Source of the DNA: Acidobacteriota bacterium
GTDB lineage: Bacteria > Acidobacteriota > UBA4820 > DSQY01
Assembly: GCA_021787565.1 (NCBI GenBank)
Contig: JAJYLT010000037.1
Coordinates: 1 to 34,113, forward strand
Length of the DNA stretch: 34,113 bases
Direction of reading: 5' to 3'
Shown: positions 7,864 through 15,386 of the stretch, piece after piece
How the letters are laid out: each line of letters starts with the position of its first letter
How positions within the stretch are numbered: position 1 is the stretch's first letter
Notes under the pieces: generated by a model
Told to the model about the DNA's origin: nothing
The model's input: only the letters and a program-made list of their open reading frames with translations
Database searches by the model: none
Made by a program: the position numbers and the translations under genes

Positions 7864-9250
7864 GGGCGGCCTCCTTCTCGACGGCGGCCTCGGCGGCCTG
7901 TTCGAAGAATCGCCGGTGGAGCGAGCGCACCGCCGAGGCCAGGTCCGATTCGGCGATGACGAAGCCCAGGGCGACCTCCGATCCTCCCTGCGAGATGAGG
8001 GAGACGGGCACCTCTCCGAGGGCGTCGAAGACCTGGCCGGCGAGCCCGGGGTGCCCTCTGAGCCCTTCCCCCACTACGCAGACCATGGCCTGTGCCTCCC
8101 GGATGCTGACGGAGCCCAGCTTCGACAGCTCACGCAGGGCCCCTTGCAGGGCGGAACAGCCCTGGAATGCCAAGGCTACGGAGACCTCGGAGGTGGCGAG
8201 GGCGTCAGGGACGACGCCGTGCCGGTCCAGAATCTCGAAGAGGCGGGCCAGGAAGCCATGGGCCTTGAACATCCGTGCCGAGACGAGGTGCACGAGGGTC
8301 ACTCCTTCCTTGTAGGCGATGCTGCGCACCGGGCGCCCGTCCCTCGGGGCTTCGGCGAGGATGACCGTGCCGCTGCCGGCGGCGCGCCTCGTGTTGAGCA
8401 CGCGCACGGGAATGCCGCGCTCCACCGCCGGGGCCAGCGTCTTGGGATGAAGGACGCGGGCGCCGAAGAAGGCCAGCTCCGCCGCCTCGCGGAAGCTCAT
8501 GACGGGGATGTTCCTGGCCTCCGGGACGAGCGAGGGGTCGGCCGTCATGACCCCGTCCACGTCGGTCCAGATCTCGATCTCCTCGGCCCCGAGGGAGGCG
8601 CCTATCAGGGAGGCGGTGTAGTCCGAGCCCCCCCGGCCCAGGGTGGTGGCCGCGCCCGAGAGGTCCCGGGCGATGAACCCCTGCGTCACGGGCACGAGGC
8701 GGCGGGCCAGCAGGGGGGCGAAGGCCTCGCGACAGCGGTGCCCCGTCTCCTCGATCAGGGGTTCGGCTCCTCCGTGGGAGGTTTCGGTCACCACCAGCTC
8801 GCGGACGTCCACCCAGACCGCGGGAAGCCCCCGCGAGGCCAGGGCCGCCGATACCAGTCGGCTGGAGAACAGTTCGCCGAAGTGGAGCAGCCGGTCCTCC
8901 ACCGCCGGGGAGAACTCTTCCACCGCGGCGAGCCCTCCCACCAGACGCTCGATGGAGGCGAAGTCGCGCTCGAAGTGGGTGAGCAGAGACCGCCGTTCCT
9001 GGGCCGACTCCACCAGTTCTTCGGCCAGCCCGGCGTGGAGGAGGCGCAGATCGCGCAGGACCTGGAGGCCGTAATCGAGGCGCCCCGAGGCGGCGACGCG
9101 GCCGATGGCCTCCAACGCGTCCGTGGTGTGGCCCACGGCGGAGACCACGAGCAGGAGCGGATCGGAGGCCCTGCTCCGGGTGATGTCGGCCAGGCGGAGG
9201 ATGGCCTCCGCGTCGCCCACCGAGGTGCCGCCGAACTTCAGGACGCGCAT
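7856..9250 (-). CDS. lysC: Aspartate kinase, monofunctional, with C-terminal ACT domains
   Basis: Phosphorylates aspartate, the committed step toward Lys, Thr and Met. It has 464 residues. The kinase start KFGGTSVG (5-12), [11 protein letters not shown] and [12 protein letters not shown] are the nucleotide and substrate motifs. The C-terminal ~150 residues hold two ACT-type regulatory domains; [15 protein letters not shown] and ATSEVSVAL match the lysine-sensitive AKIII type, so lysine feedback is likely though not visible from sequence alone. The ATG at 9250 overlaps the metX stop by 13 bp, and the stop overlaps asd. Presence in a SAM-riboswitch operon suggests this isozyme is dedicated to, or shared with, methionine synthesis. 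Confidence 0.95.
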   Translation of the reverse strand: MRVLKFGGTSVGDAEAILRLADITRSRASDPLLLVVSAVGHTTDALEAIGRVAASGRLDYGLQVLRDLRLLHAGLAEELVESAQERRSLLTHFERDFASIERLVGGLAAVEEFSPAVEDRLLHFGELFSSRLVSAALASRGLPAVWVDVRELVVTETSHGGAEPLIEETGHRCREAFAPLLARRLVPVTQGFIARDLSGAATTLGRGGSDYTASLIGASLGAEEIEIWTDVDGVMTADPSLVPEARNIPVMSFREAAELAFFGARVLHPKTLAPAVERGIPVRVLNTRRAAGSGTVILAEAPRDGRPVRSIAYKEGVTLVHLVSARMFKAHGFLARLFEILDRHGVVPDALATSEVSVALAFQGCSALQGALRELSKLGSVSIREAQAMVCVVGEGLRGHPGLAGQVFDALGEVPVSLISQGGSEVALGFVIAESDLASAVRSLHRRFFEQAAEAAVEKEAAHG

Positions 9251-10371
9251 GGCGAGAGCCCTTTGCCGAGGAAGGCCGCGAGCATGAGGTCGAGCGCGGC
9301 GGTCTCCACGAGGAAGGCGTCGTGGCCGAACCGAGAGGTCAGCTCGGCGTAGGAGGCTTTCACGCCCAGGGTCCTGAGCCCCTCGGCGGTGGTGCGGAGG
9401 GCGCCCGGCGCGAAGAGCACGTCCGAGTCGATGCCGACGACCAGCACCTGCGCGCGGATTGCCGCCATGGCCTCCTCCGGGGAGGAGAAACCGGCGGAGG
9501 CGTCGTGCAGATCCATCGTGCGGGTGAGGGCCACGTAGCTTCGCGCGTCGAAGCGCCGCACGAGTTTCTCGCCCTGGTAGCCGAGGTAACGCTCCACCTG
9601 AAAGGGGTTGAAGGCTGAAAGGCGCGCCTGCGCCGCTGGATCCAAGCGCTCGCGTCCGAAGCGCTCCTCGAAGAGGGGCTCGCTCCGGTAGGAGACCATG
9701 GCGATGGCGCGGGCCAGGGCCAGTCCCCGTTCGGGGCCGTTCCCCTCGTAGCGCCCCTGGTGCCAGGCGGGATCCAGCTCGATAGCGCGGCGGCCCACGC
9801 CGTTGAGCGCGATGGACCAGGTCGTGGCCCGGAAGGGTCCGGCGATGGGGACGGCGGCGGCCACGAAGTCGGGGTATTGGACGGCCCACTGCCAGGCCAG
9901 CATGGCGCCCAGGGAGCCGCCCAGCACGAGCGCCAGGCGGCGCACGCCGAGGTGGTCCAGGAGGGCCTTGAAGGCCCGGACCGCATCCCGAGTGGTCACG
10001 ACGGGGAAGGAAGCCCCGTAAGGCTCGCCCGTCTCCGGATCAGCGCTGCCTGGCCCCGTGGAGCCGTAGCAGCCGCCGGGGATGTTGGCGCAGATCAGGA
10101 AATGCCGGGAGGGGTCCAGGGCCCGGCCCGGCCCGATGAGCCCCTCCCACCAGCCTGGCTCGTCCCGTGGGCCGTGGGAGGCGACGTGGGGACCTCCGGT
10201 CAGGGCGTGGCACAAAAAGACGCCGTTGTCACCGGCCTCGTTCAGAGCTCCCCAGGTCTCGTAGGAGAGGGTCAGGTCGCTCAGGAAGCCTCCGCCTTCG
10301 AGCCCAAAGGGTCCGGGAAGGAGGTAGAGCTTCTGGGAGCGGGGATCGGGAAGCTGGGCGGGCTGGCTCAT
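9238..10371 (-). CDS. metX: Homoserine O-acetyltransferase
   Basis: Acetylates homoserine with acetyl-CoA to activate it for sulfur transfer. It is a 377-residue alpha/beta hydrolase fold protein. The family pattern YETWGALN (38-45), CHALTGGPH (54-62) and the nucleophile Ser153 in GGSLGAM are present. The Asp of the triad lies in GIDSDVLF and the His in RFGHDAF near the C-terminus. Some MetX homologues use succinyl-CoA, and sequence inspection cannot fully exclude that. Start ATG 10371 forms an ATGA overlap with the stop of metY, and the 3' end overlaps lysC by 13 bp. Confidence 0.94.
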   Translation of the reverse strand: MSQPAQLPDPRSQKLYLLPGPFGLEGGGFLSDLTLSYETWGALNEAGDNGVFLCHALTGGPHVASHGPRDEPGWWEGLIGPGRALDPSRHFLICANIPGGCYGSTGPGSADPETGEPYGASFPVVTTRDAVRAFKALLDHLGVRRLALVLGGSLGAMLAWQWAVQYPDFVAAAVPIAGPFRATTWSIALNGVGRRAIELDPAWHQGRYEGNGPERGLALARAIAMVSYRSEPLFEERFGRERLDPAAQARLSAFNPFQVERYLGYQGEKLVRRFDARSYVALTRTMDLHDASAGFSSPEEAMAAIRAQVLVVGIDSDVLFAPGALRTTAEGLRTLGVKASYAELTSRFGHDAFLVETAALDLMLAAFLGKGLSPCAS

Positions 10372-11648
10372 GCCTTCTCCAGGGCCTGAGCGAGGTCCGC
10401 CAGGAGGTCGTCGATGTGTTCCAGGCCGACGGAGAGGCGCACCAGGTCGGGGGTAATGCCACCCTCCCGCTGGTCCTCCTCGCTGAGCTGGGAGTGGGTC
10501 GTGCTGGCCGGATGGATGGCCAGGCTCTTGGCGTCGCCCACGTTCGCGAGGTGTGAGAAGAGCGCGAGGCCGTCGATGAAGCGCCCGCCCGCTTCGGCGC
10601 CGCCGCGCACCCCGAAGACCACCATGCCCCCGAAGCCGCCGCTCAGCACGCGGAGCGCCGTCGCGTGGGCGGGATCTTCCTCCAGCCCCGGGTAGCGCAC
10701 CCAGGTCACCTTTGGGTGGGCCTTGAGAAAGCGGGCCACGGAGAGGGCGTTCTGGCAGTGGCGCTCCATCCGCAGGGGCAGCGTTTCGAGGCCCTGGAGG
10801 GCGTACCAGGCGTTGTCCGGGTTCAGGCAGGCGCCGAGGTTGCGCAGGGGAACCGTGCGGGCGCGCACGGTGAACGCGATGGAGGAGAGCGGCCCCAGGT
10901 CGTGGGCGAAGCGCAGGCCGTGATAGCTCGGCTCGGGCTCGTTGTAGAGCGCGAACCGGGCGTTCGTCCAGTCGAACCGTCCCGAGTCCACGATGATCCC
11001 GCCGATGAACGTGCCGTGGCCGCCGATCCACTTGGTGAGCGAGTGGACCACGATGTCGGCGCCCTGCTCGATGGGCCGGCAGAGGTAGGGGGTGGCGAAG
11101 GTGTTGTCCACGATGAGCGGGAGGCCGTGAGCCCTGGCGACGCCGGCCACGGCGCGGATGTCCACGACGTCGAGGGCCGGGTTCCCGACGGTCTCCACGA
11201 AGAGGGCCCGGGTTTTAGGCGTGATGGCGCCCGCGAAGCTGGAGGGATCGAGGGGGTCCACGAAGCGGGTGCGGATGCCGAACTGGGGGAGGATGTCGTG
11301 GAACTGGGTGTAGGTGCCGCCGTAGAGGTTGGAGGCCGAGACGATCTCGTCCCCCGATCGGGCGAGGTTCACGACCGCGGTGAAGATGGCGGCCGTCCCC
11401 GAGCTGACGGCGAGCGCGGCGGCGCCGCCCTCGAGTTCGGCCATGCGCTTTTCGAGCACGTCGTGCGTGGGGTTCTGGAGGCGCGTGTAGATGTTGCCCA
11501 GCTCCTTGAGCGCGAAGAGGTCGGCCGCGTGCCTCGTGCTCTTGAAGACGTAGCTGCTGGTGCGGTGGATGGGGAGAGCGCGGGCGCCGGTCTCGTCGAT
11601 GGGCTGTCCCGCGTGAAGGCAGAGGGTTTCGAAGCGGAAGTCCGCCAT
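10368..11648 (-). CDS. metY: O-acetylhomoserine sulfhydrylase (aminocarboxypropyltransferase)
   Basis: A PLP enzyme joining O-acetylhomoserine and sulfide to give homocysteine. It has 426 residues. ETLCLHAGQ (7-15), [20 protein letters not shown] and SSGTAA (82-87) are family hallmarks. The cofactor lysine is Lys206 in [11 protein letters not shown], and Asp181 in DNTFATPYL contacts the PLP ring. Start ATG 11648 is chosen because GGGAGG lies seven bases upstream; an in-frame ATG at 11717 would begin inside the riboswitch and translate through the terminator stem, so it is rejected. It is the first gene of the operon, directly controlled by the upstream SAM-II riboswitch. Confidence 0.95.
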   Translation of the reverse strand: MADFRFETLCLHAGQPIDETGARALPIHRTSSYVFKSTRHAADLFALKELGNIYTRLQNPTHDVLEKRMAELEGGAAALAVSSGTAAIFTAVVNLARSGDEIVSASNLYGGTYTQFHDILPQFGIRTRFVDPLDPSSFAGAITPKTRALFVETVGNPALDVVDIRAVAGVARAHGLPLIVDNTFATPYLCRPIEQGADIVVHSLTKWIGGHGTFIGGIIVDSGRFDWTNARFALYNEPEPSYHGLRFAHDLGPLSSIAFTVRARTVPLRNLGACLNPDNAWYALQGLETLPLRMERHCQNALSVARFLKAHPKVTWVRYPGLEEDPAHATALRVLSGGFGGMVVFGVRGGAEAGGRFIDGLALFSHLANVGDAKSLAIHPASTTHSQLSEEDQREGGITPDLVRLSVGLEHIDDLLADLAQALEKA

Positions 11649-11670
11649 GGTGTCCTCCCGACAAGGGGCA

Positions 11671-11708
11671 AAAACAAGAAAACCCGCCTCGGCCGAAGCC
11701 GGACGGGT
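11671..11708 (-). terminator. Riboswitch-linked intrinsic terminator in the metY leader
   Basis: On the minus strand ACCCG-TC-CGGC, tetraloop TTCG, GCCG-AGG-CGGGT forms a strong stem followed by TTTTCTTGTTTTT. It lies between the SAM-II aptamer and the metY ribosome site, where an attenuator belongs. Its 5' arm, with the three bases before it (GCGACCCG), can instead pair with CGGGCGC of the aptamer P1 3' strand (one bulged A), giving a plausible antiterminator. Confidence 0.8.
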
Positions 11709-11713
11709 CGCGT

Positions 11714-11770
11714 CCATGCTTTAGCCGCATTTCTTAAGCGCCCGCAAGCTATGGTTCAAATCGGCGCCCG
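11714..11770 (-). promoter_or_regulatory. SAM-II riboswitch upstream of metY-metX-lysC-asd
   Basis: Read on the minus strand, the leader shows the SAM-II order of conserved blocks: GGCGCC, GATTTGAACC, TAGCTTGC, GGCGC, AAATG, GGCTAAAGC. P1 is GCGCC with GGCGC; the conserved GATTT loop strand and the 3' GCTAAA segment are those of the known H-type pseudoknot aptamer. SAM-II is best known upstream of metA, metX and metY genes, which agrees with the genes here. SAM binding should stabilise P1 and the pseudoknot and lower expression. Confidence 0.92.
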
Positions 11771-11782
11771 AAGCAAGGCGAG

Positions 11783-11811
11783 AATCTAGCACCCGGCCCG
11801 GGCGCTGTCAA
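11783..11811 (-). promoter_or_regulatory. Consensus sigma-70 promoter of the methionine operon
   Basis: On the minus strand TTGACA (11811-11806), a 17-bp spacer and TAGATT (11788-11783). Transcription would start a few bases before the SAM-II aptamer. The -35 box is 12 bp from REPIN copy 2. Confidence 0.85.
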
Positions 11812-11823
11812 GAGGGACAATGA

Positions 11824-11975
11824 CCCCAAATTCCGCGATGGAATTGCACTCGTAGGAGCGCCGCCCCCGGCGCGACGGACCGTACGCGGGCACCGCATCC
11901 TGGTCACAGGGTCACCCGGTTCGCGGCGAGGCGCCGCTCCTACGCAGGCGTTGAGCCGCTATCGCGGAATTGGGG
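11824..11975 (+). repeat. REPIN-like dispersed palindromic element, copy 2
   Basis: Nearly identical to the copy at 819-971 and in the same orientation, with one base missing in the right end (GGAATTGGGG). It fills the gap between the divergent methionine operon promoter and the gene at 12125. Confidence 0.9.
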
Positions 11976-12124
11976 ATGAGGCGTAAGACGTGGGACGGGA
12001 GGCGGTGCAGTTTGGGGCGGACGCCGGAGAATCCCGCCGGTCGAGAACCTTTGGAGACTGCGCATCGTTGGAGATAAAGTGACCAGGACCGAAGGTCTAT
12101 GTCTCCTTTGGGGGAGGAGGTGCC

Positions 12125-12871
12125 ATGAAGACGGGGTCGAAGGTGGCGGTGGGCGTCCTGGCGGCGCTCGTGATGCTGTGCGCGGCGTCGGGCGTGGCCC
12201 TCTTCGTGAGCGGCGCGGGGCAGAAGATCCGGGGCTTCGCGACGGGTTTGGTGCAGGTCGCCGGAGAGGCCAAGGGGCTGGAGGCGCTCAGCCGGGAGCA
12301 CCCCTTCTCGCCCCCCGCGAACGGCGAGGTGAGTGAGGCGCGGCTGGAGGCCTACATCAGGGTCTGCCAGGAGTTGAAGCCGGAGTCCGACAAATACGAG
12401 ACGTGGTTTCGAGCCCACGAGCACCAGGGCAGGGGACAGGGGAACTTCGGAGAGGCCGGGGAGGCGGTAGGCCTGGTGGGGCAAGTCATGAAGGCCATGG
12501 CCACGGCCCTGGAGTCGCAGTCCATGGGGCCGCAGGAGTTCCACTGGATCCGGCGCGCGATGCGGAAGGCTCAGCGCGATACCGCGGGGCGGCACGGATC
12601 GGCGCTGGAGCGCGAGATGCTCGATGCTCTGCAGCGGGCGGCCATCGCTCCGGGCCTCGACGGCGGAACGCGCAAGAAGCTGGAGCGCGAGATCCAGTCC
12701 TTCCGGAAGCGAATCTCCGAGGCGAGCCAGCCGCTCACGGTCAATGACGAGCTCTATCTCAAGTACGCCGGCCAGCTCGCGGCCTGCGAACTGGGCGAGG
12801 AGACGCTCTCGCTGGTGGGCGGGTTCGAGGGCGGTCCGCGCGGCGAGAGGCGCGCCGGCGTCGAGCATTGA
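12125..12871 (+). CDS. Unrecognised exported or membrane-anchored protein
   Basis: I do not recognise this 248-residue protein. Residues about 7-30 (VAVGVLAALVMLCAASGVAL) are a signal peptide or single membrane anchor. The rest is soluble, rich in Glu, Arg, Ala and Gln, and looks alpha-helical, for example RRAMRKAQRDTAGRHGSALE and LEREIQSFRKRISEA, so a helical bundle or coiled coil outside the membrane is likely. Start ATG 12125 follows GGGGGAGGAGG. The next gene in the same direction begins 119 bp later after its own possible promoter. A long frame on the opposite strand is rejected because it lacks a ribosome site. Confidence 0.75.
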   Translation: MKTGSKVAVGVLAALVMLCAASGVALFVSGAGQKIRGFATGLVQVAGEAKGLEALSREHPFSPPANGEVSEARLEAYIRVCQELKPESDKYETWFRAHEHQGRGQGNFGEAGEAVGLVGQVMKAMATALESQSMGPQEFHWIRRAMRKAQRDTAGRHGSALEREMLDALQRAAIAPGLDGGTRKKLEREIQSFRKRISEASQPLTVNDELYLKYAGQLAACELGEETLSLVGGFEGGPRGERRAGVEH

Positions 12872-12932
12872 AGAACACCGTGAAGCCGTATGGCTCGCGA
12901 ATCGGGGGCTTTTGTTGAAGCCTCTTGGGAGC

Positions 12933-12961
12933 TATAACAGGGTGCGGGGCGCGCGCCCCGC
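12933..12961 (+). promoter_or_regulatory. Possible -10 box and GC hairpin in the leader of the propeller gene
   Basis: TATAAC (12933-12938) resembles a -10 box, but the -35 match is weak (TTTTGT with a 17-bp gap). Directly after it GCGGGGC-GCGC-GCCCCGC (12944-12961) is a perfect 7-bp stem, ending 19 bases before the AAGGAG ribosome site. It could be a leader stem or an operator. Confidence 0.35.
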
Positions 12962-12990
12962 GCAACGACTCATTCGATAAGGAGACGGGC

Positions 12991-14079
12991 ATGGCGAAGA
13001 AGCGGCTCTTGAAGGGCACGGGGCTCACGCTGGCGTTGGGAATGTTCGTGATCGCTGCGGGGGCCGCCGCGCCGCCGACGCACGTGAAGGTTCCACCTCC
13101 GGCCCAGAAAGAGGCACCGGCGTCCGCGGGGCGCACCGTCGTGGAGATCCCCGGGGGGGGCTCGGGCGGCGTCCGCTTCGACGACCTGCAGTACTCCTCC
13201 GTTCTCGGCAAGGTCCTCCTCCCGGCAGGGAAGACGGGGGACCTCGATCTGGTGGCCCCCGACACCCTCGCCGTGACTCCCATTTCCGGGTTCAGCACGG
13301 GTTCCACCGGGAAGCACCGCTGGGGAGAGGGCACGACCTCCGCGGACGAGGGGGCAGGCTTCCTCTTCGCCAGCGACCGGACGAGCCGGACCGTGAAGGT
13401 CATCGACCCGGCCTCCAGAAAGATCGTGGCCAGCGCTCCCGTCGCCTCGGGTCCGGACTACGTGCGCTTTGTGGCCCCCACGCGCGAGATCTGGGTGACC
13501 GAACCCGGCGCCGAACAGATCGAGATCTTCCGCCTCCCGGAGGGCCCCGCGCCCGTGCCCGTGCACGAGGCCGTCATCTCCGTCCCTGGAGGCCCCGAAT
13601 CGCTCGTCATCGACGCCCAACGTGGCCTGGCCTACACCAACCTGTGGAAGGATGAGACCCTCGCCATCGACCTGCACAAAAGGACCATCGTGTCGAGGTG
13701 GCCCAACGGCTGTGAGGGCTCCAGGGGGCTCGCCCTGGATGCGGCGGACGGCTGGCTCTTCGTGGGGTGCGCGGAGGGAGGCGCCTCGGTCCTTGACTTG
13801 GCCAACGGCGGAAAGGTGCTGGACCGCCTGAAGGCGGGTGAGGGCGTGGACATCATCGCCTACGATCCGGCCCTCCGCCACCTGTACGTGCCCGGAGCGC
13901 GCAGCGCCACCCTCTCCATCCTGGGAGTCTCGGCGACCGGGAAGCTCTCCCTCCTGGGCATCTTCCCGACGGAGAAGGGCTGCCACGGGGTGGCCGCCGT
14001 GGGAGGGAAGGCCTTCGTCCCCGATCCCAGGGGAGGCCGGCTCCTGGTCATTGCGGACCCCTACCCGCCGGCCAAGTAA
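12991..14079 (+). CDS. Secreted YncE/YVTN-type beta-propeller protein
   Basis: A 362-residue exported protein. A signal peptide covers about 1-26 (LTLALGMFVIAAGAAA) and is followed by a Pro/Ala-rich linker. The body consists of propeller blades of the YncE kind: LFASDRTSRTVKVIDPASRK, IWVTEPGAEQIEIFRLPEG, LAYTNLWKDETLAIDLHKRT, LFVGCAEGGASVLDLANGG and LYVPGARSATLSILGVS. Such proteins are usually non-enzymatic binding or structural propellers in the periplasm; the ligand is unknown. Start ATG 12991 is set by AAGGAG eight bases upstream; an earlier in-frame start lacks a ribosome site. A second, unrelated propeller occurs in the diguanylate cyclase. Confidence 0.82.
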   Translation: MAKKRLLKGTGLTLALGMFVIAAGAAAPPTHVKVPPPAQKEAPASAGRTVVEIPGGGSGGVRFDDLQYSSVLGKVLLPAGKTGDLDLVAPDTLAVTPISGFSTGSTGKHRWGEGTTSADEGAGFLFASDRTSRTVKVIDPASRKIVASAPVASGPDYVRFVAPTREIWVTEPGAEQIEIFRLPEGPAPVPVHEAVISVPGGPESLVIDAQRGLAYTNLWKDETLAIDLHKRTIVSRWPNGCEGSRGLALDAADGWLFVGCAEGGASVLDLANGGKVLDRLKAGEGVDIIAYDPALRHLYVPGARSATLSILGVSATGKLSLLGIFPTEKGCHGVAAVGGKAFVPDPRGGRLLVIADPYPPAK

Positions 14080-14219
14080 ATTCCCTCGGCGGGACCGGAG
14101 CCGATCGCGACGGCGAGCTCCTTCAACGATGCCGGGTGGACGAGGATCGTGCTCGTGAGCGCCCCCCACAGCCGCTCGTTGGCGAAGCGGACGGCGGCGT
14201 CGATGAAGCAGGGCGCGTC
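14061..14219 (-). pseudogene. Aldehyde dehydrogenase family fragment
   Basis: The minus strand encodes a 52-residue frame ending in TAG that includes FIDAAVRFANERLWGALTS and TILVHPASLKELAVAIGSG. The NERLWG...LVHP pattern is what I know from a C-terminal part of aldehyde-dehydrogenase-family proteins. It has no start codon or catalytic region. It begins one base after the lipase coding frame ends and runs into the 3' end of the convergent propeller gene, so it is a relic left by deletion. Confidence 0.6.
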
Positions 14220-15090
14220 AGGCCTGGTGGCGGCGTGGGCCGTCCTGGATGTGCTGCGCCAGCCATTCCTCGACCCGGTCGAAAACGCGCTGGCGCTCGG
14301 GCTCGTTGAACATCTCGTGGTAGAAGCCGTCCCACCAGACGAACTGGAGGTGCTGCGGCGGGGCGGCCACGGCCCAGCGCCGCGTGGCCTCGGGGTCCAC
14401 GAGGCGGTCGGCGCCCGACTGCATGAGGAGCATGGGGGTCCGCAGCGCCGGCGCCTGAGCGCGGGCCTCCGCGGCGGCGCCCATGGTGGCGGTGAACCAG
14501 CGCGCCGACACCTTGCTGGACACGAGGGGATCGGCCACGTAGGCGTCCACGACCGCCTTGTCGTGGGAGAGGGCGCCGGTGTCGAGGCCGCTTGGAATCA
14601 GGAGGCCCGGCGCGATCTTGGACAGAAGGCCGGCGGCCATCCGGGTCGCCCGCGAAGGTGCGGCGCTCGGGTGCGGGGCGAGGAGGGGCGATGAGACCAC
14701 GGCGCCCGCCACCTCGTCGGGCTTCGCCAGGACGGCGCGGATGGTGATGAGGCCGCCCATGGAGTGGCCCACCAGGAAGCAGGGGAGGGTCCGGTGCCGG
14801 GCGCGGACCAGGGACAGGGCGGCGTGCAGGTCCGCGAGGTAGTCGTCGAAGCTCTGGACGTGGACGCGCCTGCCCTGGCTGGAACCGTGGCCGCGTAGGT
14901 CGAAAGCGTAGCAGGCGAAGCCCCGCTCCGCGAAATGTCCGGCCGTCCTCTGGTAGCGCCCGGAATGCTCGGCCAGCCCGTGGACGAAGAGCAGCGACGC
15001 GCGCGGCGCTTCCGGCACCCACGCGCGCCAGGCCAGCGCGGGAGCGTCACCCGTCTGCAGGGTGCCCGAGAGAGTCTGAACGCGGGTCAT
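14218..15090 (-). CDS. Monoacylglycerol lipase-like alpha/beta hydrolase
   Basis: A 290-residue serine hydrolase, the usual size. LLFVHGLAEHSGRY is the oxyanion-hole segment of the monoacylglycerol lipase/lysophospholipase group (Hydrolase_4). The nucleophile Ser lies in GHSMGG (about residue 110), the acid in SGADRLVDP and the His in GFYHEMFNE. FDLRGHGSSQGRR is also diagnostic. There is no signal peptide, so it is cytoplasmic. Start ATG 15090 follows GGAGGGGAGGG. Neighbouring glycerol kinase on the same strand suggests glycerol released from monoglycerides is phosphorylated next; that link is inference. Its stop abuts an aldehyde dehydrogenase fragment, so the native C-terminus may have been changed slightly. 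Confidence 0.88.
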   Translation of the reverse strand: MTRVQTLSGTLQTGDAPALAWRAWVPEAPRASLLFVHGLAEHSGRYQRTAGHFAERGFACYAFDLRGHGSSQGRRVHVQSFDDYLADLHAALSLVRARHRTLPCFLVGHSMGGLITIRAVLAKPDEVAGAVVSSPLLAPHPSAAPSRATRMAAGLLSKIAPGLLIPSGLDTGALSHDKAVVDAYVADPLVSSKVSARWFTATMGAAAEARAQAPALRTPMLLMQSGADRLVDPEATRRWAVAAPPQHLQFVWWDGFYHEMFNEPERQRVFDRVEEWLAQHIQDGPRRHQA

Positions 15091-15116
15091 GGCGGTTCCC
15101 TCCCCTCCGGTGGGGT

Positions 15117-15341
15117 TCATGCGCGGCGGAGGCTGAAGGCGACCCCGGTCAGGGCGCCGAAGGCCGCGCCGAGGGCGGCCCCGATGGCCCCGTGGTGCAG
15201 CGCCACGCCCATGGCCGTCCCAATGCCAATCCCGATGGCCAGCCACAGGCCTTGGAACCCAGCCCTTCTAAACCTCCTCAACCGCTCAATACCCCACTTC
15301 CTCTCTTGCCCAATCGCCCAATCGCCCAATCGCTTAATCAC
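15117..15341 (-). CDS. Possible small glycine-zipper membrane protein
   Basis: The minus strand encodes a hydrophobic segment LAIGIGIGTAMGVALHHGAI followed by GAALGAAFGALTGVAFSLRRA, two helices with GxxxG spacing. Short proteins of this look are common and of unknown function. The start is unresolved: the listed GTG lies inside the octamer-repeat array, no good ribosome site is visible there, and the credible part is only about 15117-15250. It ends 26 bp before the lipase start. It could also be a degraded gene. Confidence 0.4.
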   Translation of the reverse strand: MIKRLGDWAIGQERKWGIERLRRFRRAGFQGLWLAIGIGIGTAMGVALHHGAIGAALGAAFGALTGVAFSLRRA

Positions 15342-15360
15342 TCAATAGCCTAATCACCAA
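15281..15360. repeat. Octamer tandem array A (AATCGCCC type)
   Basis: Degenerate tandem copies of an 8-bp unit read CCAATCGC, CCAATCGC, TTAATCAC, TCAATAGC, CTAATCAC. The same unit recurs in two arrays on the other side of glpK. It lies just beyond the glpK stop codon. Confidence 0.75.
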
Positions 15361-15386
15361 TCCCCTCTCCTCGCCCAACCTCCCAC

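Noticed and set aside
10368-11717. metY start at the upstream in-frame ATG (11717)
   Set aside because: That ATG lies in the 3' strand of the SAM-II aptamer and the frame would translate the terminator hairpin; the ATG at 11648 has GGGAGG at proper spacing and matches the family N-terminus.
11912-12868. 318-codon minus-strand frame opposite the gene at 12125
   Set aside because: It begins within the coding region of the plus gene without a ribosome site and runs into REPIN copy 2; the plus frame has a signal peptide and a strong Shine-Dalgarno site.
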